IMG/VR virus record: IMGVR_UViG_3300030061_004132
Span: 21,940 to 85,939 of that record
DNA from: a virus
Strand: one strand, 5' to 3'
DNA length: 64,000 nucleotides
How positions within the stretch are numbered: position 1 is the first letter of the stretch; each line of letters starts with the position of its first letter. The notes beneath the pieces were generated by a model, which had not been told where the DNA came from, searched no databases, and saw only the letters and a list, made by a program, of their open reading frames with translations. Made by a program: the position numbers and the translations under genes. This document shows positions 47,627 through 54,721 of this stretch, in pieces.

Positions 47627-47878
47627 TGGCAGCACTCCAGCGGTGGTACGCTGACTCTTGCCTTCAAGCACTGAGCAATGTTCGGGACTACCACGTCCTT
47701 TAACCTGCTCCCCTTCAAGTGTAGGCCCCAGCACTTGCTTGAACAAGCTACTATCCTACAAGGGTTTTCTCTATTGTCCGATATGGACACCCAAAGAGCG
47801 GTAAACAACTCACGGGGGTTTATCGACCGGAGAACTCGGTCACGTTAGTAATGTTAAAGATCAATAAAACTTTCTGTT
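47627..47878 (-). ncRNA. Structured untranslated RNA or long leader
   Basis: About 250 bases from the promoter start with no plausible frame, but with a series of hairpins on the minus strand: GACCG-AGTTCTC-CGGTC, TGTCC-ATATC-GGACA, GCTTG-TT-CAAGC and AAGTG...CACTT. It ends at the ribosome site of the 45-residue gene. It could be a riboswitch-like leader or an RNA in its own right. Confidence 0.4.
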
Positions 47879-47884
47879 TCCATC

Positions 47885-47913
47885 AATGTAATGTGTTGTG
47901 TATTAACTGTCAA
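47885..47913 (-). promoter_or_regulatory. Array promoter for the structured leader RNA
   Basis: TTGACA 47908-47913, 17-base spacer, TACATT 47885-47890. Confidence 0.65.
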
Positions 47914-47924
47914 TAATATTTTTT

Positions 47925-48119
47925 AAAAAAGATGAGGGGTGTCAAGACCACCATAGCAACCTGCTTGACTTCAGGCCACAACACAACAGAGAACAACTGC
48001 TATGGTGGAGGATACCTTTCGTAGTACCCTTAGAAAATGTAGTAGCCTACTTGACGATTATTGTTTGAATCCCAACATCGGTACGCGGTCTACGTTACAC
48101 TCCCTAATCCCTCACTTGT
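47925..48119 (-). ncRNA. Candidate small RNA of about 195 bases
   Basis: It is driven by a strong promoter and has no open frame longer than 7 codons after an ATG. A perfect 11-base stem CCACCATAGCA/TGCTATGGTGG (48008-47998 with 47958-47948) lies near the 3' end, and a GGGTAC...GGTATCC hairpin precedes it. A U6 run at 47930-47925 follows, 17 bases after the stem, so termination is plausible but not classic. Confidence 0.45.
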
Positions 48120-48125
48120 ATTTAC

Positions 48126-48153
48126 AATATAACCTGTCTATAAACCCTGTCAA
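48126..48153 (-). promoter_or_regulatory. Promoter of the candidate small RNA
   Basis: TTGACA 48148-48153, 16-base spacer, TATATT 48126-48131. The upstream gene's TGA stop is within the -35. Confidence 0.75.
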
Positions 48154-48377
48154 GTAGAATCTGGAAAAGAAAGAACATTATCTTTGTCGTCCATCTCGGA
48201 CCCATCTTCCTCTTCGACTTCTTCGACTTCTTGTGCGTGAGCGTCTAGTTCTTTATACCTCTCCAGAATGGAGCGCACGCCCCGCGCTGCCAGAACAGAC
48301 TCTTTGGCACAAGACTCTAGGTACTCTGCCATACTCTCGAAAAACTCTAAGGGCAACTCAATCGTTTCTTGATTCAT
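48150..48377 (-). CDS. Small acidic protein after ArdC
   Basis: A 75-residue protein: MNQETIELPLEFFESMAEYL, helical, then a very acidic tail (EEVEEEDGSEMDDKDN). The ATG overlaps the ArdC stop as ATGA, so it is made together with ArdC. Confidence 0.6.
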   Translation of the reverse strand: MNQETIELPLEFFESMAEYLESCAKESVLAARGVRSILERYKELDAHAQEVEEVEEEDGSEMDDKDNVLSFPDST

Positions 48378-49243
48378 GCGGCCTTCTCCTTTTTAATATC
48401 GTGCTCCATAATAAGATTTGAAGCCAACTGTGCAGCCTTAGCCGCACGGTACACAGCCCTCTTATCATTACGAAGCAAATCTAGCCATGAAGAAATGTAA
48501 CTTTCTTGGTTTTGCATCACCTCTGGGCGTTCGATGCCCAGTTTGGCGCACAAGAACGCCGAACCCATAGAGGCAATCATCTCCTCAAGAGCGAAGGCCT
48601 CTTCGTCTTTGCCAAAGTTATCGCGGTTGAGCCTGCTTTTGTGGCCGGTACTGTGAACCATCTCTTGCAGAAGAGTAGCCCAGTAGTGGTCCGCTGTGTG
48701 AAACTGCTCTGGGTCCGGTAACCCAATGAGATCAGTGTGAGCTTTGTACCACGCGCTGTCCTGTCCGTGCAGAACTTTAGCACCATAGCCGCCCAAAATA
48801 GCCGAGCATCGTTCATAACCGACACTTGGGTCTTGAGGACAAGACTCAACCACTGGGGGGTTCTCGCACTGCTCCGCATTGTAGACACGGTAGTACCGCA
48901 AGAAAGGAATCTTCTGGACGGTGCCATCCCCGTTATCCTTGTCAAACATATTCCAGAATACGATTGGGGTCCAGTTCTTGGCCTCATCGGACTTAATAGT
49001 GATTTTAGCCTTCTTAGCTTGATTCCAAGTGATCCAACGAGAGTCGTCGTAACCAGACGCCCAGAGAAGCGGAACATTAATACCTGTGTAGGTCTGCCCC
49101 TCCTCCGGGTCCATCGAGGTCATGTTAAAAGGAAGTCCTGCCATCGCACCATTCTTCCAAGGCTTACTCCACGGGGGAGTGCCAGCCTCAAGAGCAGTAA
49201 TGATGCGGTCAGTAACCATTTGATATACATCGACTTTAGCCAT
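48374..49243 (-). CDS. ArdC-like antirestriction protein with altered zinc motif
   Basis: A 289-residue protein. The N-terminal DUF1738 ssDNA-binding domain has VDVYQMVTDRIITALEAGTP, PWSKPW and YTGINVPLLW. The C-terminal metallopeptidase-like domain has TLLQEMVHSTGHKSRLNRD. In ArdC proteins this is normally HExxHxTGH. Here position 193 is Gln while E194, H197 and H201 are kept, so catalysis may be lost. ArdC protects incoming DNA from restriction. An early promoter fits that. Confidence 0.85.
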   Translation of the reverse strand: MAKVDVYQMVTDRIITALEAGTPPWSKPWKNGAMAGLPFNMTSMDPEEGQTYTGINVPLLWASGYDDSRWITWNQAKKAKITIKSDEAKNWTPIVFWNMFDKDNGDGTVQKIPFLRYYRVYNAEQCENPPVVESCPQDPSVGYERCSAILGGYGAKVLHGQDSAWYKAHTDLIGLPDPEQFHTADHYWATLLQEMVHSTGHKSRLNRDNFGKDEEAFALEEMIASMGSAFLCAKLGIERPEVMQNQESYISSWLDLLRNDKRAVYRAAKAAQLASNLIMEHDIKKEKAA

Positions 49244-49267
49244 TTGCCTCTCCTTACTTACAATAAC

Positions 49268-49296
49268 ATATTAACAAAGTGTCGCTTAGCTGTCAA
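49268..49296 (-). promoter_or_regulatory. Array promoter of the ArdC-like operon
   Basis: TTGACA 49291-49296, 17-base spacer, TAATAT 49268-49273, inside the end of the upstream 43-residue gene. Confidence 0.75.
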
Positions 49297-49417
49297 GCGA
49301 CTCTGTGGGTTCCCAATACCAGTGGTCTTTATGTTCAGAGTAGCTATCGGACTCGATATACTCTAACCACTGTTCTTCTAGTTCAAGTTCTTCGTTGTCT
49401 TCCGGGTCGTTGTTCAT
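49286..49417 (-). CDS. Acidic micro-protein (43 residues)
   Basis: ATG 49415-49417 after AGGAG, stop TAA 49286-49288. MNNDPEDNEELELEEQWLEY, IESDSYSEHKDHWYWEPTES. About one third acidic residues. It may be a DNA-mimic or a partner-binding peptide. Own promoter. Confidence 0.65.
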   Translation of the reverse strand: MNNDPEDNEELELEEQWLEYIESDSYSEHKDHWYWEPTESLDS

Positions 49418-49444
49418 GACCAATCTCCTCTTGCTTTCAAAATA

Positions 49445-49473
49445 AACTTAACCGACACACTTTGGTGCGTCAA
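49445..49473 (-). promoter_or_regulatory. Array promoter for gene 49286-49417
   Basis: TTGACG 49468-49473, 17-base spacer, TAAGTT 49445-49450. Confidence 0.65.
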
Positions 49474-49476
49474 GGA

Positions 49477-50652
49477 TTAATCTTTACCAATCGCTAGAAT
49501 CTTCTCATTCGTCTGGAAGTACGGGTTCTTTGCGTAGTAGGGTGTAGTGATCCAGAGTCGCTGGCACTTAGAGGCGACCGGCTTTGCTGCACACATGTCC
49601 GTAAGAACAATATGCCCATCGAAGTTACGCTGGTTGACCCACTTGGTAGGGGGGTTGAAGTCGGTCCCGCCGTACCTGACGCGAGTCCAGTCTTTAGTCT
49701 CTCCCTTACGCCAGACATATACAGAGTCCTCACATACCTCGCTGTCGAAAGGAACGACTGTGAAGGTCGCTAGCTTCGCAAACTTGTTCAGCAGGGAAAA
49801 GAATGTTTTAAGCATCTCGTCATTCACGGAACCAGACTGGTCGATGGAGATGGCGATGTTTGCCACCCTCTTCACCCTCTTTGCGGGCCACTGATAGGGT
49901 GCTCGCTTGTTTACTCTACGAACCGTGCTCTGCTTGTTGCTAGCCTGCGATGTCTTGATGAAGTAACGCAGAACCTTCGCAGGGTCAATCGTTTTGCTGA
50001 TAGACTTCCTGAGTTTATTCCTGACTTCGCTTGGCACGGAGCCATAAGATTTATTCTCTTTCTCACACTCTTGGACTGCTTCGGCGATTACCTCTCGCAA
50101 TCGTTCCTCGACCACATCCTTCATTCCTTCGGGCACCTCGCCCCACCCGTCATGGCTGTCGAGAGTGTCAGGGAGACTGTTGCCTCCCTCGCCTTCGCCG
50201 TCGTCAGACTCCTCTTGCTCCTGCTGCTCCTGCTTCAGCTTTTCGAAATACCACTCGGCAGCCATGCCAGAGGGCCAACCTTCAAAGTGGCCCACGCCTG
50301 GAATACAGCCCTCTTGCGGTAGCTTATCTGCGATGTGACCATTGATGGCTAAGTCCGCAGCTACGTTCCACAGCTTTGTCATACCCTCTTCGGGGAGTCG
50401 CGTAGTGACGTGCTTAAAGAGGAGGTGGTAAAACTCGTGCATGAGCACACCAGTGCGCTCAACATCTGTTAGTCCTTCCATCCAAGTCGGGTTGTAAAGC
50501 ATCTGTAGCTTACCCGTCTCTTTGTCGGCCCAGACCCCAGCAGTGGGGACCGCCGTGCTTGGCTTCTTGCTGACCCTGCGGGATATTGCCGCGAAGAACG
50601 GCTCGTCCAGCAGAAGTCTATGTGTGTGCCTGTTAAGATCAAACTTGGACAT
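49477..50652 (-). CDS. VWA-like metallopeptidase-type protein (DUF2201-like), MoxR partner
   Basis: A 391-residue protein. The N-terminal zincin-like region has H72-E-F-Y-H76 (LMHEFYHLLFKH). The middle is an acidic/Gln-rich linker (KQEQQEQEESDDGEGEGG). The C-terminal VWA domain has the MIDAS IAISIDQSGSVNDE and later GGTDFNPP and VLTDM. This matches DUF2201 proteins, which pair with MoxR AAA+ ATPases. The MoxR gene is immediately upstream with its own promoter. Confidence 0.82.
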   Translation of the reverse strand: MSKFDLNRHTHRLLLDEPFFAAISRRVSKKPSTAVPTAGVWADKETGKLQMLYNPTWMEGLTDVERTGVLMHEFYHLLFKHVTTRLPEEGMTKLWNVAADLAINGHIADKLPQEGCIPGVGHFEGWPSGMAAEWYFEKLKQEQQEQEESDDGEGEGGNSLPDTLDSHDGWGEVPEGMKDVVEERLREVIAEAVQECEKENKSYGSVPSEVRNKLRKSISKTIDPAKVLRYFIKTSQASNKQSTVRRVNKRAPYQWPAKRVKRVANIAISIDQSGSVNDEMLKTFFSLLNKFAKLATFTVVPFDSEVCEDSVYVWRKGETKDWTRVRYGGTDFNPPTKWVNQRNFDGHIVLTDMCAAKPVASKCQRLWITTPYYAKNPYFQTNEKILAIGKD

Positions 50653-50674
50653 GCTTGCCTCCTGTTGTGTTTAT

Positions 50675-50703
50675 ACTATAGCTCATGCGGTTGAAGGTGT
50701 CAA
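50675..50703 (-). promoter_or_regulatory. Array promoter of the VWA gene
   Basis: TTGACA 50698-50703, 17-base spacer, TATAGT 50675-50680, then ATAAACACAACAGGAGG. Confidence 0.75.
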
Positions 50704-50710
50704 CCAACTA

Positions 50711-51811
50711 TTAGTTAATCGACACGCCGCTGAGTAGCTCGACCATAACGTTCTTAACACTAGACCCACTAGAGGTCGTAGCGTTGTGGAAGTTATGACT
50801 ATTCTGCTTGGCAACAGAACCATCACCCTCCGTTGTCTTTCCAAGGGTGTACCACAAGCGCATTGCGACCTCAGAAGGCAACTTGGCGAAGTAGTTGGCG
50901 AGATTTCCAACTTGCTCGTCGGTGAGAACTGACTTCACATAAGAACTGTTTTCGATACCGTCAACCATAGCGGTGTGCTGATTAATGTCCCAGTCATCGG
51001 TCAGGTGGTACATACCCCCATCCACAATATCCTCGACCGTTACAATCTTTTCGTAGGTTGAGACAAAATCAGTGAACGCCAAGGCACCCTCAAGGCCAAC
51101 AAAGCCACATGCAAGGTCACGAATCACGTTCAAGTTTGACTTCGGAGAGTTCATAAGTCCACTCCGTGTGATTACTTGGTTGAGACGGTCCCAAGAACGA
51201 CGACTTGGGTAGACCTTATTGGGTTCAAAGTCATCCGTATGCTCAAGGTGGCCACGGTTGTTGTTAATAAAGTCCCAGATAATCGGTGCCACCTCAGCCT
51301 TTGCCCACAACAGCCAGTCCTCAATCGAAGGCTCAAGGTCGTAAACAATCCAACGATCAAGAGCCGCTGGGTCCATCTCGCCAACCTGATAGTGTGCGGC
51401 GTGCTCACCACCATTCACGGCAGAAAAGATGATGGTGCCGGGATGAAGATGCCACCCGTTCAACTTGCGGGAGTCCCCAAGTTCAAAGATAGACTGGCGG
51501 ACTTCGTGGGTGCCACGGTCCACCTCATCAAGAAACAAGAGACGAGGGTTGTCGCAGCAGTCCTTGAACCAGTCGGGTGGGTTCCAAGTAGTAGTTTCCT
51601 CCTCCATCTTTGGTAGGCCGAGAATATCACCCTCGGTCATCTGGCTAATGCGCCGCTCAACTACCTGCAAGCCGAACTTCTCGGCGTACTGGTAGACGAC
51701 TTGGCTTTTGCCAACACCGTGGCGTCCCCGAATCATCACGGAATAGTTTTCCGCGTCAGTGTTGATGACGCTGTTGATGACAGTATCAAAGGTTTGAAAA
51801 TCAATAGACAT
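50711..51811 (-). CDS. MoxR-type AAA+ ATPase
   Basis: A 366-residue protein. Walker A GRHGVGKS at 29-36, Walker B LLFLDEVDRG at 91-100, a sensor-1-like IIFSAVNGGEHAAHY and an arginine in DPAALDRWIVYDLEP. The MoxR/McrB-like P-loop pattern together with the adjacent VWA protein suggests a remodelling pair that inserts metal or matures a partner. The target in phage biology is unknown. Confidence 0.82.
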   Translation of the reverse strand: MSIDFQTFDTVINSVINTDAENYSVMIRGRHGVGKSQVVYQYAEKFGLQVVERRISQMTEGDILGLPKMEEETTTWNPPDWFKDCCDNPRLLFLDEVDRGTHEVRQSIFELGDSRKLNGWHLHPGTIIFSAVNGGEHAAHYQVGEMDPAALDRWIVYDLEPSIEDWLLWAKAEVAPIIWDFINNNRGHLEHTDDFEPNKVYPSRRSWDRLNQVITRSGLMNSPKSNLNVIRDLACGFVGLEGALAFTDFVSTYEKIVTVEDIVDGGMYHLTDDWDINQHTAMVDGIENSSYVKSVLTDEQVGNLANYFAKLPSEVAMRLWYTLGKTTEGDGSVAKQNSHNFHNATTSSGSSVKNVMVELLSGVSIN

Positions 51812-51851
51812 ATTTACCTCTCAAGTGATTGTGGTTTTGGTTTGTGCTCTA

Positions 51852-51880
51852 AGTTTATCTTAGGGCAACGTCGTTGTCAA
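51852..51880 (-). promoter_or_regulatory. Array promoter of the MoxR-like gene
   Basis: TTGACA 51875-51880, 17-base spacer, TAAACT 51852-51857. Confidence 0.7.
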
Positions 51881-52693
51881 CTAATATTTTTTATTAAGTG
51901 TTATGAGGTGATGTCCGGATCGGGCCACACCTGCGAAGAGTATGGTTTCATGGTCATCCACAAAGCCTGTACCATCGCGCCTGATCTCACGAATCCACTC
52001 CTGTAGGTCATAAGAATCATCGTCGGAGTTAGCCTTGAGGAAGTCTTTCACCAACTGGGTCGAGCCACTCAGCCACTTTTTTGGCATAAGCTGGGCGATT
52101 GCAGCTTCGGGTGCCGTGCTAAAGACTTTGATTGTCGGTCGCCACCTACTGTCATTAACAAAAAGTTCCTCTGCAATAAACTCTGGCATGGCAATATCAT
52201 ACTTCTTACCTCTGGCGTCTGTGCAGGTAAACCAAGGTACGTTCCTGTGCAGCCGAAAGCGGTTCAGCAAGCTGATGTTTTCCCAATGCACAGCCGTGAC
52301 AACGCCATGCATAAGCGCAGAGTATTTGTTCCACTCCAGCACAGCACCAACACCAAGACCGTGCTTCTTCAGCACCTCTAACATGCGTGGCCTGTACTGC
52401 GTATCCATATCGAGCAGTAATTCCTTATCACTCACCGCGTGAGGACAGTTACGCCGATTATGTCCTGTCTCAAGAGAGTTGCGCCGAATGCGACAATAGG
52501 AGCAGTGTCGGGGACCACTGCTTTTCCTCTTAAACTTAGCGTCCTCTTCCAGCAGATCTCGACACCGCCATGAACGCTCCTCGTGTGGTATTTCCATAGC
52601 CTTAGCTACATGTTCTTTCCGCTCTGGGCAGGTAACTCGGTTGTGACCTCGCGCACCGCAGTAACTACAAGTAACAGTTCCGTTCCAAGACAT
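51881..52693 (-). CDS. Double zinc-knuckle protein
   Basis: A 270-residue protein. Zinc knuckle 1 is CSYCGARGHNRVTC (residues 9-22). The second, CSYCRIRRNSLETGHNRRNC (about 64-83), has a longer loop. The remainder is alpha-beta (WNKYSALMHGVVTAVHWENI) with no family I recognise. CCHC knuckles bind single-stranded RNA or DNA. The early promoter suggests a regulatory or takeover role. Confidence 0.7.
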   Translation of the reverse strand: MSWNGTVTCSYCGARGHNRVTCPERKEHVAKAMEIPHEERSWRCRDLLEEDAKFKRKSSGPRHCSYCRIRRNSLETGHNRRNCPHAVSDKELLLDMDTQYRPRMLEVLKKHGLGVGAVLEWNKYSALMHGVVTAVHWENISLLNRFRLHRNVPWFTCTDARGKKYDIAMPEFIAEELFVNDSRWRPTIKVFSTAPEAAIAQLMPKKWLSGSTQLVKDFLKANSDDDSYDLQEWIREIRRDGTGFVDDHETILFAGVARSGHHLITLNKKY

Positions 52694-52738
52694 TTTTACC
52701 TCATGTTGTGTTTGGGTTTTCTTGTCGCTTACATTTTA

Positions 52739-52767
52739 TTCTTAACCGGGTGCATCTAAATCGTCAA
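52739..52767 (-). promoter_or_regulatory. Array promoter of the zinc-knuckle gene
   Basis: TTGACG 52762-52767, 17-base spacer, TAAGAA 52739-52744, in the end of the TadE-like gene. Confidence 0.65.
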
Positions 52768-53185
52768 GTGCTGGAAGCTCAATTGGCCAAGAAACACTGT
52801 AGGTCAGCGTTTCTGGCAGCATAGGGACGATGCCGGTTATTATATTAGATGATGTTGTCACCGTGCAGTCCATCCAAGGGACTGTCTCGGTTGTTAGTGA
52901 AGAAGCGTATGCAGCTACGGTACAGGAGGAAGTTGAGCAGTCAAGCATCCCATTCAACCCCATAGCATCTTTAATCTTTTGCTCTGCTATCTCGTAAGGG
53001 TTTGTATAGATGTCAACCATACTCATCGAACCCGCCTTACATCCAGCGGATACTGCATCTTGGAGACTATGTTTCTGAAGTAACAGCCACATAAAGTCGA
53101 TTCCACCAAATATTAGTGCTACGAAGACGGGTAGTATTAAAGCAAATTCTACAGCAACACCACCTCTTCTATTATTCATACTCAT
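52742..53185 (-). CDS. TadE/TadG-like pseudopilin
   Basis: A 147-residue protein. NNRRGGVAVEFALILPVFVA is the TadE-type prepilin start: basic, then G followed by hydrophobic residues with Glu at the +5-type position. One membrane helix (about residues 10-32) is followed by a periplasmic domain with Cys pairs (LDCSTSSC). TadE proteins are minor pseudopilins of Tad pili. The -10 box touches the first ATG, so translation may start at the second ATG (53177-53179) on a leaderless mRNA. Confidence 0.82.
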   Translation of the reverse strand: MSMNNRRGGVAVEFALILPVFVALIFGGIDFMWLLLQKHSLQDAVSAGCKAGSMSMVDIYTNPYEIAEQKIKDAMGLNGMLDCSTSSCTVAAYASSLTTETVPWMDCTVTTSSNIITGIVPMLPETLTYSVSWPIELPALDDLDAPG

Positions 53186-53214
53186 ACTATAACTACTCTG
53201 CTAACTTGCGTCAA
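53186..53214 (-). promoter_or_regulatory. Promoter abutting the TadE-like start codon
   Basis: TTGACG 53209-53214, 17-base spacer, TATAGT 53186-53191. The predicted start of transcription falls at the second ATG of the gene. Confidence 0.65.
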
Positions 53215-53241
53215 CAACCTTTTGTCATATAAATATAAGAG

Positions 53242-53325
53242 TGCCCAAGGCGGGACTCGAACCCGCAAGCCCAATGGGGCGACAGATTTTAAGTCTGTTG
53301 TGTATACCTATTCCACCACTTGGGC
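53242..53325 (-). tRNA. tRNA-Leu (UAA)
   Basis: 84 bases with a long variable arm. Acceptor GCCCAAG pairs with CTTGGGC, discriminator A. T-arm GCGGGTTCGAGTCCCGC, anticodon loop CTTAAAA reading UAA. CCA not encoded. Confidence 0.92.
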
Positions 53326-53332
53326 AAAGTGG

Positions 53333-53406
53333 TACGCCCTAGAGGATTCGAACCTCTGACCCTCGGCTTAGAAGGCCGATGCTCTATCCAACTGAGCTAA
53401 GGGCGC
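53333..53406 (-). tRNA. tRNA-Arg (UCU)
   Basis: 74 bases. Acceptor GCGCCCT with AGGGCGT (one G-U pair), T-arm AGAGGTTCGAATCCTCT, anticodon loop CTTCTAA reading UCU for AGA codons. CCA not encoded. Confidence 0.92.
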
Positions 53407-53413
53407 AAAATCC

Positions 53414-53605
53414 CTAAGCTCTTAACTTGTCGAGGTGTTGCCTCTGTTCCTCGTACTTTCCAAGATTAGCCTCGACGTAATCTTTTACCTTCAATAGTTT
53501 ATCAAGATAATGATATTTTGTCCAGCCATCATTTCGTGGACTTTCAACTTCTATAATCCATCGCTGTAGCTGTCCGATAACTTCCGTCTCAGAAAATCTG
53601 TTCAT
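53414..53605 (-). CDS. Small helical protein
   Basis: A 63-residue protein: MNRFSETEVIGQLQRWIIEV, KYHYLDKLLKVKDYVEANLG. Coupled by ATGA to the 24-residue membrane peptide upstream. No family recognised. Confidence 0.6.
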   Translation of the reverse strand: MNRFSETEVIGQLQRWIIEVESPRNDGWTKYHYLDKLLKVKDYVEANLGKYEEQRQHLDKLRA

Positions 53606-53676
53606 CCTACTACTCCCGTAAAAAGAATAACGTAGAAGCCCAAAAGAGCCATCATAGAATATTCAGCGTAATCCAT
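53602..53676 (-). CDS. Membrane micro-protein (24 residues)
   Basis: ATG 53674-53676 after GGAGGGA, stop TGA 53602-53604 overlapping the next ATG. MDYAEYSMMALLGFYVILFT plus GVVG is one membrane helix. The promoter lies directly upstream, so the peptide is very likely made. Confidence 0.7.
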   Translation of the reverse strand: MDYAEYSMMALLGFYVILFTGVVG

Positions 53677-53694
53677 ACTCCCTCCATACATAAA

Positions 53695-53723
53695 ATATTA
53701 ACGTCTTGGTTACAGGCTGTCAA
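53695..53723 (-). promoter_or_regulatory. Array promoter for gene 53602-53676
   Basis: TTGACA 53718-53723, 17-base spacer, TAATAT 53695-53700. Confidence 0.75.
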
Positions 53724-53726
53724 ATC

Positions 53727-53879
53727 TTATTTGCCCTGACCCCGATACTTTTTTCGGTAACCCTTCGGAACAGTGCCGTTTGAGTTGAGGGCTTTAAATT
53801 TTGTCCTCTTCCCATTTCCAATGCTTGTTTTCTTACCAAGACCGTGTTTAGTGGCCCTCTTATTATTGCCTTTAGCCAT
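53727..53879 (-). CDS. Small highly basic protein (50 residues)
   Basis: ATG 53877-53879 after AAGGAGT, stop 53727-53729. MAKGNNKRATKHGLGKKTSI, GNGKRTKFKALNSNGTVPKG, YRKKYRGQGK. Over one third Lys/Arg and Gly-rich, suggesting RNA or DNA binding. A second frame across the same bases is a shadow. It follows the membrane gene at 53883 by three bases. Confidence 0.7.
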   Translation of the reverse strand: MAKGNNKRATKHGLGKKTSIGNGKRTKFKALNSNGTVPKGYRKKYRGQGK

Positions 53880-53882
53880 TTT

Positions 53883-54074
53883 TTACTCCTTATAATAGTT
53901 AGAAAATCCCATAAAGGTTGGTGCCCAAAGCCCAACAAAAAGTGCTAACCGCTCAATATGAGCCGCGTCTACACCACCTGTGTTCCAGATAACAACTGAG
54001 CCTGCAATCGACACAATTGTTGCCACTAGAAACCCATTCGAGATTTTATTATTCTTTTCTAAATACTTCATCAT
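53883..54074 (-). CDS. Small membrane protein
   Basis: A 63-residue protein with two hydrophobic segments (FLVATIVSIAGSVVIW at about 15-30, LALFVGLWAPTFMGF at about 43-57). AGGAGGA precedes the ATG pair MM. Own promoter. Confidence 0.65.
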   Translation of the reverse strand: MMKYLEKNNKISNGFLVATIVSIAGSVVIWNTGGVDAAHIERLALFVGLWAPTFMGFSNYYKE

Positions 54075-54087
54075 TCCTCCTGTTATT

Positions 54088-54115
54088 GTAATAACCTATT
54101 TACATTTCTTGTCAA
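54088..54115 (-). promoter_or_regulatory. Array promoter for gene ending 54074
   Basis: TTGACA 54110-54115, 16-base spacer, TATTAC 54088-54093. Confidence 0.65.
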
Positions 54116-54122
54116 CTAAAAA

Positions 54123-54195
54123 TGAGTCTTCAGGGACTCGAACCCTGAACCTACGGATTAAAAGTCCGGTGCTCTACCAATTGAGCTAAAGACTC
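54123..54195 (-). tRNA. tRNA-Lys (UUU)
   Basis: 73 bases. Acceptor GAGTCTT with AAGACTC, discriminator A. T-arm CAGGGTTCGAGTCCCTG, anticodon loop CTTTTAA reading UUU. CCA not encoded. Confidence 0.93.
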
Positions 54196-54201
54196 GTAAA
54201 G

Positions 54202-54278
54202 TGGTGGGCCTACTGGGACTTGAACCCAGGACCGCAGCTTTATAAGAACTGTGCTCTAACCACCTGAGCTATAGGCCC
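54202..54278 (-). tRNA. tRNA-Ile (UAU)
   Basis: 77 bases including an encoded CCA. Acceptor GGGCCTA with TAGGCCC, D-arm TAGCTCAGGTGGTTAGAGC like tRNA-Ile, anticodon stem CAGTT/AGCTG with loop CTTATAA reading UAU. It would decode AUA without needing the TilS-modified CAU tRNA. Confidence 0.88.
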
Positions 54279-54362
54279 ATAAGGGTGCCGGTGGTTATCT
54301 CTGAACACATGAGACAGTGACCGGAGTATGTCTCGCTTAGGTTCTATGTGCGGTCGTTCAAT

Positions 54363-54390
54363 AACATAATAGTTAAAATTTATTTGTCAA
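54363..54390 (-). promoter_or_regulatory. Promoter of the tRNA-Ile/tRNA-Lys pair
   Basis: TTGACA 54385-54390, 16-base spacer, TATGTT 54363-54368. The transcript starts about 80 bases before tRNA-Ile. The -35 holds the TGA stop of the upstream peptide. Confidence 0.7.
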
Positions 54391-54476
54391 TCAGAATAGT
54401 TACATTCGTATTTTCCGTAAACGTAACCTACCCAGAACGCTATAAAGTGCGTTCCCAACATAAGACATAAACTCAA
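54387..54476 (-). CDS. Membrane micro-protein with TTG start (29 residues)
   Basis: TTG 54474-54476 is six bases after GGAGG. An internal ATG would give 24 residues. (M)SLCLMLGTHFIAFWVGYVYG then KYECNYSD: one membrane helix and a short Cys-containing tail. The stop lies in the tRNA promoter's TTGACA. Confidence 0.55.
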   Translation of the reverse strand: MSLCLMLGTHFIAFWVGYVYGKYECNYSD

Positions 54477-54490
54477 ATGACACCTCCTAT

Positions 54491-54697
54491 TTACATAATA
54501 TAATTACCATAACCGTTTTCACTAGCACACTCTCGCGAACAATATCCGTGATACAAAATGTGCTCAGGATCTTTTTTGGCTCCAGACCATTTGGGTAACG
54601 ACTTACCGCAAGTCGTACAAATCGTAAACTTCCCATACAGAAGACGATTGTCTTCGTCCATCTGTCCGTGCCAAGGCTTCCAAGCGCCATCGCTCAT
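54491..54697 (-). CDS. Small zinc-finger protein
   Basis: Start ATG 54695-54697 after GGGGGAG. 68 residues with YGKFTICTTCGKSLPKWSGA and YHGYCSRECASENG, two Cys pairs in an FCS/TRASH-like treble-clef arrangement. Nucleic-acid or protein binding is likely. Confidence 0.65.
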   Translation of the reverse strand: MSDGAWKPWHGQMDEDNRLLYGKFTICTTCGKSLPKWSGAKKDPEHILYHGYCSRECASENGYGNYIM

Positions 54698-54721
54698 TAT
54701 CTCCCCCACCAATATAAATTG

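Noticed and set aside
53720-53938. 72-codon frame over the 50-residue basic gene
   Set aside because: It runs in a different frame from the gene with the strong AAGGAGT ribosome site at 53879 and looks like a shadow.
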